Source: Novosphingopyxis sp965218915 (GTDB lineage Bacteria > Pseudomonadota > Alphaproteobacteria > Sphingomonadales > Sphingomonadaceae). From it: 64,000 bases of DNA. The stretch lies in NCBI RefSeq assembly GCF_965218915.1, contig NZ_OZ244708.1:3100001-3164000 (forward strand), in the 5' to 3' direction. A program made the position numbers and the translations under genes. The notes under the pieces are model-generated. The model did no database searches. It worked only from the letters and a program-made list of their open reading frames with translations, and had not been told where the DNA came from. Below, in pieces: positions 36,517 to 44,976 of this stretch. Within the stretch, counting starts at the first letter, position 1. Each line of letters opens with the position of its first letter.

Positions 36517-36532
36517 TTGACAACTATGTCAA
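36517..36532. promoter_or_regulatory. Palindromic operator copy 5 (TTGACA-ACTA-TGTCAA)
   Basis: A perfect 6+4+6 inverted repeat lies 71 bp upstream of the TonB receptor start (36445). Arms and spacing are identical to copies 1 and 2. The minus-strand reading of the right arm gives TTGACA pointing toward the receptor gene, so it may coincide with the -35 box. Confidence 0.82.
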
Positions 36533-36593
36533 CATCATCATAGGCGCATTCGATGGTCTGAGGTTTTACCCATTCTGACGCCTTCCTGTCGGC

Positions 36594-36920
36594 ATGTGGA
36601 TGGGCGGGATACCGCCGTTGGGGTACGCACCGAACGGACGAAGCCTTGCGATCGTCGCGGAACACGCCGCGATCATCCGTGACATCTTCGGACGCTATCT
36701 CGAGTTGGGAGATGTCCGCCTTCTCGGCCAGAAGCGGATGGCACTCTGGCACCGGTACGAACGACCGCTGGCGGCAAACAGTATGGCGGCGGCAAATTCA
36801 GCCGCGGCCAGCTCTACACCATCCTGAAGAACCCGGTTTACATCGGCCGCATCCAGCATGGCGATAAAACCTATGCCGGCCAGCATCATCGGATCATCGA
36901 ACAGAATGGCGCGGAAAGGC
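36594..36920 (+). pseudogene. Serine recombinase (large resolvase) fragment, frameshifted
   Basis: The first frame gives MWMGGIPPLGYAPNGRSLAI and then HAAIIRDIFGRYLELGDVRLL, the recombinase-domain junction of large serine recombinases. The second frame, from about 36732, gives KFSRGQLYTILKNPVYIGRI and QHGDKTYAGQHHRIIEQNG, the continuation of the same domain. Catalytic N-terminal and zinc-ribbon/C-terminal parts are missing. It marks an old mobile-element insertion at the edge of the catabolic cluster. Confidence 0.8.
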
Positions 36921-37103
36921 GGGCTTCCTGCTACGTATTATCGTTATATCTCAATGACTTAAGACTAGCTGGCGGAGCGGGTGGGATTCGATTATATCAT
37001 ATAACTTACTGCTATATAACAATTTGATATCAATTTCGGAAAATAATACCCTTTGCTATACCCCAAATTTTTTAAGATTGTGGCCACCCATTAAAAATCG
37101 GCA

Positions 37104-37210
37104 CGTGCAGTACCGCAGGATCGCCGCCTTAACATCAACCCATAGACGATGCCCACACTTCGCTATTTTATGTCGCGAGTTACGCCAAATGTTCTGACCA
37201 CAAACACAGA
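37104..37210 (+). repeat. Relic of the right end of an IS3-family element
   Basis: About 100 bp here align with the right end of the intact element downstream (38727-38826) at roughly 80 percent by eye. Both share TACCGCAGGATCGCCGCC / CACCGCAGGATCGCCGCC, AACATCAACCC and the GCCAAATGTT-TGAC terminus. The remainder of this older copy is gone. The region between 36921 and 37103 is AT-rich with no gene I can support. Confidence 0.7.
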
Positions 37211-37384
37211 GCTATTAGCGACCTCACCGAGCGCGCTGAGCATATTCATAAGGTTGGCGAGTCAGACTTCAGGCGTTTGGGATGCCGTCCAGCACGACGT
37301 GTCCGCCGTCAGCACCAATGGCACAGATTTGAGGTTGTAGATTAAGGAGGATTTGGGTCTCTTCGTAGTGACGAAGGAACGAAG

Positions 37385-37898
37385 ATGAGACCCAAATCCT
37401 CAAAGCCCAAAGCGACCGCCGAGAAGGTGGTGAAGGATATCCGCCGGGCGACCCGTCGGCATTTCTCTGCGGAAGACGAGATCAGGATCGTGCTGGAGGG
37501 CCTGCGCGGTGATGACAGCATCGCCGAACTGTGCCGCAAGGAAGCCATTGCGCAGAGCTTGTATTACACCTGGTCGGGGCCGCAGGCGACCGTAGGTCAA
37601 CGAGTTCATGGAGGCTGGCAAGCGCCGCCTGGCGGGCGACACCGCCCGAGCTGCCACCAATGACGAAGTGAAGGATCTGCGCCGCGAGTCCCGCGATCTG
37701 AAGGAGTGCGTCGCCGATCTGACGCTGGAGAACCGTCTGCTTAAAAAAAGCATGCTGGCGGATGGGGCGACGACGCATGAGGTATCCCGCCACCGAGAAG
37801 CTGGAGGTCATCAGGCTGGTCGAGCAGTCGCATCTGCCTGCCAAACGCACGCTGGATCAGCTCGGCATCCCGCGCCGAACCTTCTACCGCTGGTATGA
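37385..37898 (+). pseudogene. IS3-family transposase OrfA, disrupted frame
   Basis: The N-terminal helix-turn-helix part reads HFSAEDEIRIVLEGLRGDDS and ELCRKEAIAQSLYYTWS. Immediately after, an extra segment (about 37577-37600) shifts the frame. The leucine-zipper part resumes at about 37602 as EFMEAGKRRLAGDT and DEVKDLRRESRDLKECVADL. A run of seven A lies at 37743-37749, but the relation of this frame to OrfB is +1/-2, not the canonical -1. OrfA is therefore probably not functional as read. Confidence 0.7.
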
Positions 37899-38757
37899 CC
37901 GTTACCGTGACGGCGGGCCGGAGGGGCTTGCTGATCGGCCATCGGCGCCAAGCCGGGTGTGGAACAAGATCCCGTCCGCAATCCAGGACCAGATCATCGA
38001 GCTGGCGCTGGAACAGTCCGAGCTGAGCCCACGCGAGCTCGCCGTGCGGTTTACCGATGAACGGCGCTACTTCGTGTCCGAAGCCACGGTCTACCGTCTG
38101 CTCAAGGCCCACGATCTGATCACCAGCCCCGCCTATGTTGTGATCAAGGCCGCCGATCGCTTCCACACCCAGACGACCCGGGTGAACGAGATGTGGCAGA
38201 CGGACTTCACCTACTTCAAGATCATTGGATGGGGCTGGATGTATCTGTCGACCGTGCTGGACGACTTCTCACGTTACATCATCGCCTGGCGGCTGTGCAG
38301 CACGATGCGGGCCGAGGACGTCACCGACACATTGGATATAGCGTTGGCGGCATCAGGCTGCTTGTCGGCCAATGTGCGGCATCGCCCACGGCTGCTCTCG
38401 GACAACGGCCCCAGCTACATCGCCGACGAACTGGCGGACTACATCAAGGCGAACGCCATGAGCCACGTCCGCGGCGCTCCGTTCCATCCGCAGACCCAAG
38501 GCAAGATCGAGCGGTGGCACCAGACCCTGAAGAACCGCATCCTGCTGGAAAACTACTTCCTGCCCGGCGATCTGGAGAAGCAGATCGAGGCGTTCGTCGA
38601 GCACTACAACCACCAGCGCTACCATGAGAGCCTGGACAATGTGACGCCTGCCGACGCCTACTTCGGCCGCGCCGCAGCCATCATCAAACAGCGGGAAAGG
38701 ATCAAACGCAAAACCATCGAACATCGGCGCTTGCAGCACCGCAGGATCGCCGCCTAA
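37762..38757 (+). CDS. IS3-family transposase OrfB (DDE integrase core)
   Basis: This 331-residue catalytic protein has an HTH_21-like N-terminal domain (KRTLDQLGIPRRTFYRWYDR) and an rve integrase core. The DDE residues are in MWQTDFTYFKI (first Asp), LLSDNGPSYIA (second Asp) and QGKIERWHQTLKNR (Glu). The C-terminus has the usual EHYNHQRYHESLDNVTPADAYFG. A shorter start at 37777 (MRYPATEKL) is also possible. The frame is intact, but production of an OrfAB fusion is doubtful because OrfA is broken. Confidence 0.92.
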   Translation: MGRRRMRYPATEKLEVIRLVEQSHLPAKRTLDQLGIPRRTFYRWYDRYRDGGPEGLADRPSAPSRVWNKIPSAIQDQIIELALEQSELSPRELAVRFTDERRYFVSEATVYRLLKAHDLITSPAYVVIKAADRFHTQTTRVNEMWQTDFTYFKIIGWGWMYLSTVLDDFSRYIIAWRLCSTMRAEDVTDTLDIALAASGCLSANVRHRPRLLSDNGPSYIADELADYIKANAMSHVRGAPFHPQTQGKIERWHQTLKNRILLENYFLPGDLEKQIEAFVEHYNHQRYHESLDNVTPADAYFGRAAAIIKQRERIKRKTIEHRRLQHRRIAA

Positions 38758-39101
38758 ACATCAACCCCCAGACGAGACCCACGCTCCGCTAATTTACAAC
38801 GCGAGTTGTGCCAAATGTTTTGACGACGGACATGGCGTTGCAAGAAATGCCTTGACTAACACCATCTGCCATCTATTTCTATCATTGCGGGCAACCGTTG
38901 CGTCGAGACGCTGTCGATACCTTAGTACAGGGACTGGCCGATTCGACAAGAACGCGAGCAAACCTGACTCGCTTTACTCCAGCTGTTGTCGACGCAACTG
39001 GCATGCCGACCCGACTGGGAGGCAGTTGATCCGGTAACGGGTCAGACCGGGCTGTCAGGTGCCAAGGTCTCTTCAATATATCTCAAATTGAGGAGTCCCG
39101 A

Positions 39102-39767
39102 ATGGCGATGCGCGCCCGAAATAAGAAGATGAATACAAGAAGGACCGATCTTAGGGAGAGCGACAATCGCTTCACTCCGGTCAGCTTTCTCCAAGCAGTT
39201 GAGCACGGCTTTGGCGAAATAGATTTCGATCCGTGCTGGCATGTTGACTGTCAAGTGCGCCCTCTCGCGTACTTTGACGTACGCCAGGGAGACGACGGAT
39301 TGCGTGACCCCTGGTTCGGTAATGTAGTGTTCGTCAATCCGCCGTGGTCTAACCAGAAGAAATGGGTCGAACGAGCACACAGCCAATGGTCGTGCGGCAA
39401 CGTGAAAACGGTTGTGTGCTTGGTCCCCGCCAAGACCGACACTGATCTGTTCCATGACATCCTGTCGCGGGACGCCGATGTCTATTTCATCAGAGGGCGT
39501 CCGAAGTTCTTTCGTGAAGACGGTTCATCCGAGTCGACCATGGTGAGTACGATGGCCGTGATCTTTGGTGCAACGGACAAACAAAAAAGGCGGTTTGCCC
39601 AAAAAGTTCTAGGCTCGTGGTGGCAATCGCCCCCTCGATCGTCGGCGTCTGCGGTGTCAATGCCGATGTCAGTCTGCACAAAGCTGCGCGTGTATGAGTA
39701 TCCGCCGATGTCGTGCGTATCGGGCTGTCAGGATCTGCGTGTCCATTGCAGGCACCACTCCGGCTAG
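39102..39767 (+). CDS. Phage-type DNA N6-adenine methyltransferase
   Basis: This 221-residue protein has the amino-methyltransferase motif NPPW (79-82) in the strand NVVFVNPPWSNQKKW. An N-terminal substrate/SAM region (RFTPVSFLQAVEHGFGEIDFDPC) and a LVPAKTDTDLFHDIL segment resemble phage Dam-like enzymes (PF05869 type). GGAG precedes the ATG at 6 nt. The last 35-40 residues are Ser/Cys-rich and unlike the family, which may indicate a frameshifted tail. It lies just after the IS element and probably belongs to the mobile region. It would methylate adenine in a short target to protect DNA or regulate it. Confidence 0.75.
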   Translation: MAMRARNKKMNTRRTDLRESDNRFTPVSFLQAVEHGFGEIDFDPCWHVDCQVRPLAYFDVRQGDDGLRDPWFGNVVFVNPPWSNQKKWVERAHSQWSCGNVKTVVCLVPAKTDTDLFHDILSRDADVYFIRGRPKFFREDGSSESTMVSTMAVIFGATDKQKRRFAQKVLGSWWQSPPRSSASAVSMPMSVCTKLRVYEYPPMSCVSGCQDLRVHCRHHSG

Positions 39768-40333
39768 AGCTAGCGTTTTTTCGCGAACCGAGGAAAATTC
39801 AGCGACCAATCAAATGAGCGTGCTTCACGTATCCATCGAGACTGCATACGCGCGGTGTAAGCTGGAAATTAAGCCTAAAAAACTGGACTGCTAGTATTCA
39901 AACTTGCTCATCTGCTCAAATGACTGACGTCGCAGCGCGCAAGGCCCTAGCCAAGTCCGGCCTAGCGGCCCGCATCGGTCTTGAGAACCAGCTTTTGCGC
40001 TATTGGCTAATCAAACGTGAAAAGTTTATTTTCACGCGATCGGAGTTCCCTCTCGATGAACGAAATCTGTCTTGAAGGGTGAATGCGCTGGCGATCTAAA
40101 GCTAACCTACAAACCAGATTATCGATTGTTGATCACAAGGGAGAAAGGCCCAAACTCCAGTTTCGCTAGATAGGGTAGCCCAAGCGGATCGTCTGCGCAC
40201 ACAGGATAGAAACACGATTCCGCAAAACTATTTTTTTCCAAAAAAGAAATTCGCATAAGCACCAACAAAAAAACAAAATTGATCCAGGATTTGGCAGTCA
40301 TCAAAGGCGCATCCTATAACTCTCCATACCAAT
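39768..40333. other. Intergenic stretch before the mobilization genes
   Basis: This 566-bp, relatively AT-rich region contains only weak candidates. A plus-strand frame at 39920-40075 codes for 51 residues (MTDVAARKALAKSGLAARIG onward), without a good ribosome site. A minus-strand 61-residue frame at 40119-40304 with a hydrophobic N-terminus begins at TTG or ATG and also lacks a ribosome site. I would not call either a gene with confidence. The promoter for the next gene must lie in the last part. Confidence 0.4.
39920..40075 (+). CDS. Small hypothetical ORF (51 aa)
   Basis: The frame gives MTDVAARKALAKSGLAARIG followed by ENQLLRYWLIKREKFIFTRS and a short tail. It is basic, of predicted helical character and too short for the family to be recognised. 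There is no clear Shine-Dalgarno sequence. It is listed because its composition looks protein-like. Confidence 0.3.
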   Translation: MTDVAARKALAKSGLAARIGLENQLLRYWLIKREKFIFTRSEFPLDERNLS

Positions 40334-41404
40334 ATGGAGATTATGGATATGAGCAAGACATGCGGAACGGCTGGCACCTCTTCAACCAAAGGCGGCTCGC
40401 GCCGGAAGCCGACCAAAGCCGGATTAAATCGAAGCAAGCGGTGGCGAGCGGCTAAGCACCGGCCCAATAGTGCTCTCGCACAAGACATTAGTAAGGCAGA
40501 GCCAAAGCCGCCGCCAGGCTTTGGCACTCCGCGATACAGATTGCTTCCGGGTGACTGTGCAGAGATCGTCAGGATGGCAACGGATGCTGTCCGGAAGGCA
40601 AAACGCAATACAGGCGCAGCCAAGGGCGTTCATGTCGTCAACGAACTCGCCAAGCTGTTCAATCTCGATCATGCAGAGCGGACTTGGCTGATCGCTTGGG
40701 TCAATTACCTAAACCTCTGGCCACAGATCGTGGTCGAAGGGAAGTATCGGTCCGGTGCGCGCATCCTGGCCGCGCTGCGCCTGCCGGTCTTTCCGGTACC
40801 GAATGCTGGGCTGGTTCCCACTGCATCGTCGGCACAGGTGCCGACGTCGGCCCCGTCACCTTCGTCCACTCCAACCCCTCCAGCAGCGCCCAGTCGGTCG
40901 TCTGCTGCACCGCCACCTCCGCCGCCACCGCCACCTCCGCCGCCGCCACCGACGACGACGACGACTAATCAGACAGCACCTGCGACCAGCGCTACCAACG
41001 ACTCGCATGAGCGGATCAGTCAGAGGTTCGCATCATTAGGAAAGGGCGGCACAGTCGATTCCAGTTCTGCCGCTTCGACCGGTGCTCCAACCGGCCAGCG
41101 CGAACCCAGCGCGGAGCAGAATATCCCGCAGGCAAGCCCTGCTCCATCGACGGGCAGCACTGCGTCCTCGATCCTGCCGCCAACCCCCCGAGCTATCCCG
41201 CTCAAGTTCACCGAGCTAAACAATGCCAACGGCAAGACATTTGGCCATGCATACTATTTCTCCGATGACCTCTCCGAAGTCCGCGCCAAGGCTCGGGGAC
41301 TCGCCGCGGACAGCGACGGCGTGTCCGAAATCCGTAACCACAGCGCAGCCGCTGAGAAGTTCCTCATCGACACTATGCAGAAGCTGGGAGTGTCTTTGCC
41401 ATGA
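40334..41404 (+). CDS. Hypothetical protein with polyproline linker
   Basis: This 356-residue protein is not recognised. It has a basic N-terminus, then a folded-looking segment of about 100 residues (PGDCAEIVRMATDAVRKAKR, VHVVNELAKLFNLDHAERTW). A long Ser/Ala/Thr/Pro linker contains a run of 14 prolines followed by five threonines, and a second small domain lies at the C-terminus (IPLKFTELNNANGKTFGHAY onward). Three in-frame ATGs are possible starts at 40334, 40343 and 40349. A GGAG at 40335-40338 would fit 40349. It is followed by a terminator and then by the mobilization genes, so a role in transfer or DNA processing is possible but unproven. Confidence 0.7.
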   Translation: MEIMDMSKTCGTAGTSSTKGGSRRKPTKAGLNRSKRWRAAKHRPNSALAQDISKAEPKPPPGFGTPRYRLLPGDCAEIVRMATDAVRKAKRNTGAAKGVHVVNELAKLFNLDHAERTWLIAWVNYLNLWPQIVVEGKYRSGARILAALRLPVFPVPNAGLVPTASSAQVPTSAPSPSSTPTPPAAPSRSSAAPPPPPPPPPPPPPPTTTTTNQTAPATSATNDSHERISQRFASLGKGGTVDSSSAASTGAPTGQREPSAEQNIPQASPAPSTGSTASSILPPTPRAIPLKFTELNNANGKTFGHAYYFSDDLSEVRAKARGLAADSDGVSEIRNHSAAAEKFLIDTMQKLGVSLP

Positions 41405-41445
41405 TACAGTATCGGCAAAGGGGGGGTGAGCTTAGGCAGGATGGA

Positions 41446-41465
41446 GGTGGGGGACCCACCTTTTT
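41446..41465 (+). terminator. Rho-independent terminator after the polyproline gene
   Basis: GGTGGG-GGA-CCCACC followed by TTTTT. It ends the 40334 transcript. It also lies within the 138-bp gap before the ribbon-helix-helix-like and relaxase genes, where an origin of transfer would be expected. Confidence 0.7.
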
Positions 41466-41542
41466 CGACATCGTGTCGCTGGCGCTTCGTGACGTCGGTT
41501 TTTTAGCGCGCGTTTGGCCGCGCGAGGTCGGAGTGTTTTCTC

Positions 41543-42022
41543 ATGCCGTCCGCTAAGCGACCGGACAAGCGCTCGGCGCGGTCCTGCATCAAGGTTTATC
41601 TGGATGATAAACAGCTTGCAGCGGTTGATGCTCGGCGCGGCTCAAACTCGCGCTCTGCCTGGTGCCGTGACCGCATCATGGCAAGTGAGAACTTCCATGA
41701 CCCTCTGTTCGCCGTTGCGTCCCGCTTTGCAGGCGTTGCAGCGGCGATGCAAAGCGAACGCGAGCATGTCGAACGGATGGTAGGCGCTGCGACCATGCTG
41801 GGGTCTGTTGTCCAGCATCAGGCAGATACTGCGACGCTTGCGCTCGCGGACTGCGGCGTGACCGTGCTGAGTGAGGTAGCCCAAGACATGAAGGAAGCCC
41901 TGCGCGCTCGCACATCTGTGAGCGAGGAGGTCGTGCAATCAGCGCGTGATCTATTGGCCATGGTGAATGAACGCCAGCAGCGGGCGCGGACGTCGATGCC
42001 GTGGACGAAGCGCAAGCCATGA
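41543..42022 (+). CDS. Ribbon-helix-helix-like relaxosome accessory protein (MobC-like)
   Basis: This 159-residue protein has a basic N-terminus and a beta-strand/helix start (CIKVYLDDKQLAAVDARRGS, then SRSAWCRDRIMASE) typical of ribbon-helix-helix DNA binders. A long helical region without motifs follows. Its end overlaps the start of the relaxase gene by 22 bp. A small DNA-binding protein immediately before a relaxase is the usual layout of mobilization modules, where it binds the origin of transfer. The assignment rests on this context plus the N-terminal pattern. Confidence 0.65.
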   Translation: MPSAKRPDKRSARSCIKVYLDDKQLAAVDARRGSNSRSAWCRDRIMASENFHDPLFAVASRFAGVAAAMQSEREHVERMVGAATMLGSVVQHQADTATLALADCGVTVLSEVAQDMKEALRARTSVSEEVVQSARDLLAMVNERQQRARTSMPWTKRKP

Positions 42023-44745
42023 TCGCCAAGATCTGGAAGTATGAGCTCTCCAAGGACACGAAGGGCGGCGCGGCGCAGCAGAATGTAGCCTATGATATTG
42101 CACTGGGCAGCTCCTGTTACATCCTGGGCGTATCACCGGCTGCTAGCTCTTTAGAAGCGTTCGAGCTTGCCCAGCGCGTAGGCGACTATATCGGCGCGCC
42201 CGACGTCGATCCCGAGCGGATCCTTCAGCGCTATTCCAGCGGGTTGGTCTCTACAGAGCCGGTCGGACAGGCAAACGAGCTCGCCGTCCATGCCGCCGCT
42301 GCCGGTCTCGCCCGTCTCTATCACCTGGTCTACAGCTACAAGGTCGATGACGAGCCCGACGCAGAGATGCTCAAGTTACACCGGGAGATATTCCTGCGGG
42401 TGCTGAACGCTGATGGCTGCGCGAGCGTAGGCGCCGATCATGGCGACGAGCCCAACCCCCATCACCACGAAGCGGTCGTGGCGATGGATCCGCTGACCGG
42501 CCAAGGCATATCGTTCGGACAGGGCTGGTATATCGAGGCTTGTCATATCGCCTTGGCTATCTGCGAATATCGGTCGGAGCTCGAGCCCGAGCCAAACCGC
42601 CGATATGTGGCCGACGAGCGGGGCGTGTATCACATGCTGAGTGGCCTACGCATCGCCGATGCCGACGGACATATGGTCAAGGACGACGATGGGGCGGTCA
42701 GTCGCAATGCAATCGTCGGCATGCATAAACAGCACGACAAGATCATGAGTGGTAATGCCCCGCCTGACCCGTCGCTGGCAGGCCAACCCTGGACTATCGG
42801 GCGCGCCGTTGAGCTCATCGCGGCGCCGCGAATGCAGACCGCATCGACCTGGGAAGAGCTTCATCGCAACCTGGCGACGATCGGCATCCGCTATACAATA
42901 CTTTCGAACACGGCCAGGCTGGAGCTGCAAGGCCATGGCAACGATGAAGCCGACCGCAGCGCGTTTATCGATGATCATATCCGCGCGGGCGCTGCCTACG
43001 CCAACGGAGCGCTTGGCAAGCTAAGCCGCCGCCTCGGATTTTTTCAGCCTCCGCCCGATGATCTCATGGTCAGACCGTTTGTAATGCCGCGATATGATCC
43101 ACCCGTTGATGACGCGAAGGTCGAGAGGGCAGAGAAGAAAGCGTTGGAGCAGGAGCTTCGGCCGCAAGCCGAGGAACTGCGACAGACCCTCCAGGATGAA
43201 AGCGCACAGGACCGCGCCGACTTGCAAAAACTGAAGCTTGCGGACCTTTACAGCGATGCTCAAACGATCATTGCCGGTCCGCGGCGGGAGGAGCTTGCGG
43301 TCGTCGAACGACTCATGATCGACATTGGTGTAAAACGCCGCCGCGTTTCTAAAAAAGCCTCTGCCAAACCCAAGCCGATCGAAACGCCGTTTTTCGACGA
43401 GAGTAACGCGCTAGCCTTGTTATGGCGGGGGCACCGAGCTCGCAAGAAAGAACGGCTTGCGGACCTGCGCAGGACCGAAGCACGCCGGGCCGAACTAAAG
43501 AAGCTCTACACAACGATCGAGCGCTATGGCGTGATCGGGTATTATCGCGGCAAGGCGCTCGCGTTTGTCGAACATGCCAACACGGTGATGGTGCATGCCG
43601 ACGACCGGCAAACCAAGATCGATGCGCTAAAGCTGGCCGAGGCGAAATTTGGCAAGGTCAGGATCTTTGGCGACACGGCATGGATACAGGACTGCGCAAA
43701 GCTCGCCGCCGAAATGGGTATCGAGCTCCACAGGTCTCAACAGCATATCGGCGAAGCGCATCTGAAGGCACTGGCTCTCAAACCGAAAACGAGGCTGATC
43801 CATCCTCCTGATCCCGAACTTTCGGCTAAACCGATTGCGGCGGCATCGCCGCCTCGCGCCAATACCGCGAACGCCCCTCGTCAGCCGGTTCGCATTGACG
43901 CCAAGTTACAAGAAAGCGTCCGCAGAGAGGAACGACAGCGAAGCGAGCGTATCAATCGCATATTAAAGCGCTTCAATGACCTCGAGTTGATCAACGACGT
44001 TGCAGATGAGCGGGCCAGAGGGGCAAAAATTCGCTTGCCAAACTCGGATGCCGCGCACGCGTTGCTCGATAAGATGGACCGCGACAGACTTCAGCTGCCT
44101 TCCTCTAGGTTCGACCACGAAGGCGTTCGGTATCTTGACGACAAGGCACTCAACGAGGCGCTCGGGGAGAAGCACGGTCAGGACGTTCTACGCCCTGACA
44201 TTCAAGCCCGGTTGCAAGCAATCGACCTTCTGCAGCGAGTTCGCTGGCGATGGATCGGCGACGCCATGAAGGTCGGTCGGATCAGCGTTCAGAACGACGA
44301 AATCAAAGTCGCGCGCAAAGACGACAACTGGGCGATCAACTTCTATCGCCAGCAGAGCAACGATCCGAACTTCCTGCATTATTTGCGGATGGATGGCGAA
44401 ACCAAGAATGAAGACCACAAGGTCGATTTAAAATGGTTGGACACCCCGCCAGAAATCACGGTCTGGCGCCGCGAACGGTCGGCCAACAATCCGAACGCGG
44501 CAGTGGTCGGCGCGCTCGCCGATGAATTCTATCTGCGAATGAGCAGGAGCCCTGAACGTTTCAAGAAGGTCCTAACGAAACTCCAGCCCACTCCGATGCA
44601 AGCTTATCTGGAAGGCAAGGCACTACAAGAAAGCGCCTCTCGCTTCGGTATGGAATATTTTAAGGTGACGCCGCACAAGCCCGGCAGCGGTCGGAGAAGG
44701 CGGCCTCCTGGCGTTCAACTGCCGACGGGCAAAAGTCTGAAGTGA
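42001..44745 (+). CDS. Relaxase/mobilization nuclease with LPD7-like domain
   Basis: This 914-residue protein has the metal-binding relaxase motif HxDxxNxHxH exactly at residues 147-156: His147, Asp149, Asn152, His154, His156. Upstream, LARLYHLVYSYKVDDEPDAE resembles motif II of MOBP-type relaxases. The nicking Tyr would be Tyr32 or Tyr40. A region at about 500-590 (TIERYGVIGYYRGKALAFVE, then FGDTAWIQDCAKLAAEMGIE) resembles the LPD7 domain attached to relaxases. The enzyme would nick and lead the DNA strand during transfer. The GTG/ATG choice near 42001 is uncertain because of the overlap. Confidence 0.8.
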   Translation: MDEAQAMIAKIWKYELSKDTKGGAAQQNVAYDIALGSSCYILGVSPAASSLEAFELAQRVGDYIGAPDVDPERILQRYSSGLVSTEPVGQANELAVHAAAAGLARLYHLVYSYKVDDEPDAEMLKLHREIFLRVLNADGCASVGADHGDEPNPHHHEAVVAMDPLTGQGISFGQGWYIEACHIALAICEYRSELEPEPNRRYVADERGVYHMLSGLRIADADGHMVKDDDGAVSRNAIVGMHKQHDKIMSGNAPPDPSLAGQPWTIGRAVELIAAPRMQTASTWEELHRNLATIGIRYTILSNTARLELQGHGNDEADRSAFIDDHIRAGAAYANGALGKLSRRLGFFQPPPDDLMVRPFVMPRYDPPVDDAKVERAEKKALEQELRPQAEELRQTLQDESAQDRADLQKLKLADLYSDAQTIIAGPRREELAVVERLMIDIGVKRRRVSKKASAKPKPIETPFFDESNALALLWRGHRARKKERLADLRRTEARRAELKKLYTTIERYGVIGYYRGKALAFVEHANTVMVHADDRQTKIDALKLAEAKFGKVRIFGDTAWIQDCAKLAAEMGIELHRSQQHIGEAHLKALALKPKTRLIHPPDPELSAKPIAAASPPRANTANAPRQPVRIDAKLQESVRREERQRSERINRILKRFNDLELINDVADERARGAKIRLPNSDAAHALLDKMDRDRLQLPSSRFDHEGVRYLDDKALNEALGEKHGQDVLRPDIQARLQAIDLLQRVRWRWIGDAMKVGRISVQNDEIKVARKDDNWAINFYRQQSNDPNFLHYLRMDGETKNEDHKVDLKWLDTPPEITVWRRERSANNPNAAVVGALADEFYLRMSRSPERFKKVLTKLQPTPMQAYLEGKALQESASRFGMEYFKVTPHKPGSGRRRRPPGVQLPTGKSLK

Positions 44746-44943
44746 TCGCGGCCGAAAGGCGCAGGCTACTGCGGCCGATCTGTTGGATCTGCGCAGGCAC
44801 TATTGCTGCCAATATTTTGAATCTTGAGAAGGAAAAGCGAGCCGCTCGGCGGCCGCTTCGGCAGTAGATTTACGGATGAAGGAGTGCCGGAATTGAACCG
44901 GCAATCGGAGGGAAAAAAGAGCTTAAGCTCGGCTCCCGCCTCG

Positions 44944-44967
44944 CCGGTTCGATCACACGAACCGGAG
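44944..44967 (+). promoter_or_regulatory. Hairpin sequestering the ribosome site of the exonuclease gene
   Basis: CCGGTTCG-ATCACA-CGAACCGG forms a perfect 8-bp stem. The last two G of the right arm are part of the GGAG Shine-Dalgarno (44964-44967) of the ATG at 44977. The hairpin would therefore compete with ribosome binding, which suggests translational control or an RNA- or protein-binding site. Confidence 0.55.
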
Positions 44968-44976
44968 TAACTTTAA

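Larger units (their letters stand above)
37300..38832 (+). mobile_element. IS3-family insertion sequence, about 1533 bp
   Basis: The ends are imperfect inverted repeats: left TGTCCGCCGTCAGCACCAAT and right (reverse complement) TGTCCGTCGTCAAAACATTT, continuing as GGCACA and a similar TTGTA-ATTA stretch. The element begins with TG and ends with CA, as in the IS3 family, and contains orfA and orfB. I see no clear 3-4 bp target duplication (ACG on the left, TGG on the right), so it may have rearranged. It lies directly after a relic of a related element. Confidence 0.8.

Noticed and set aside
36921..37103. A hidden gene or promoter in the AT-rich gap between the two mobile relics.
   Set aside because: No frame of useful length or clear promoter is visible; it looks like non-coding remnant DNA.
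44880..44975. A tRNA-like sequence on the minus strand (T-arm-like GCCGG-TTCAATT-CCGGC followed by ACTCCTTCA).
   Set aside because: No matching 5' acceptor strand, D-arm or anticodon arm can be found within a plausible length. The region is better described as hairpins before the exonuclease gene.
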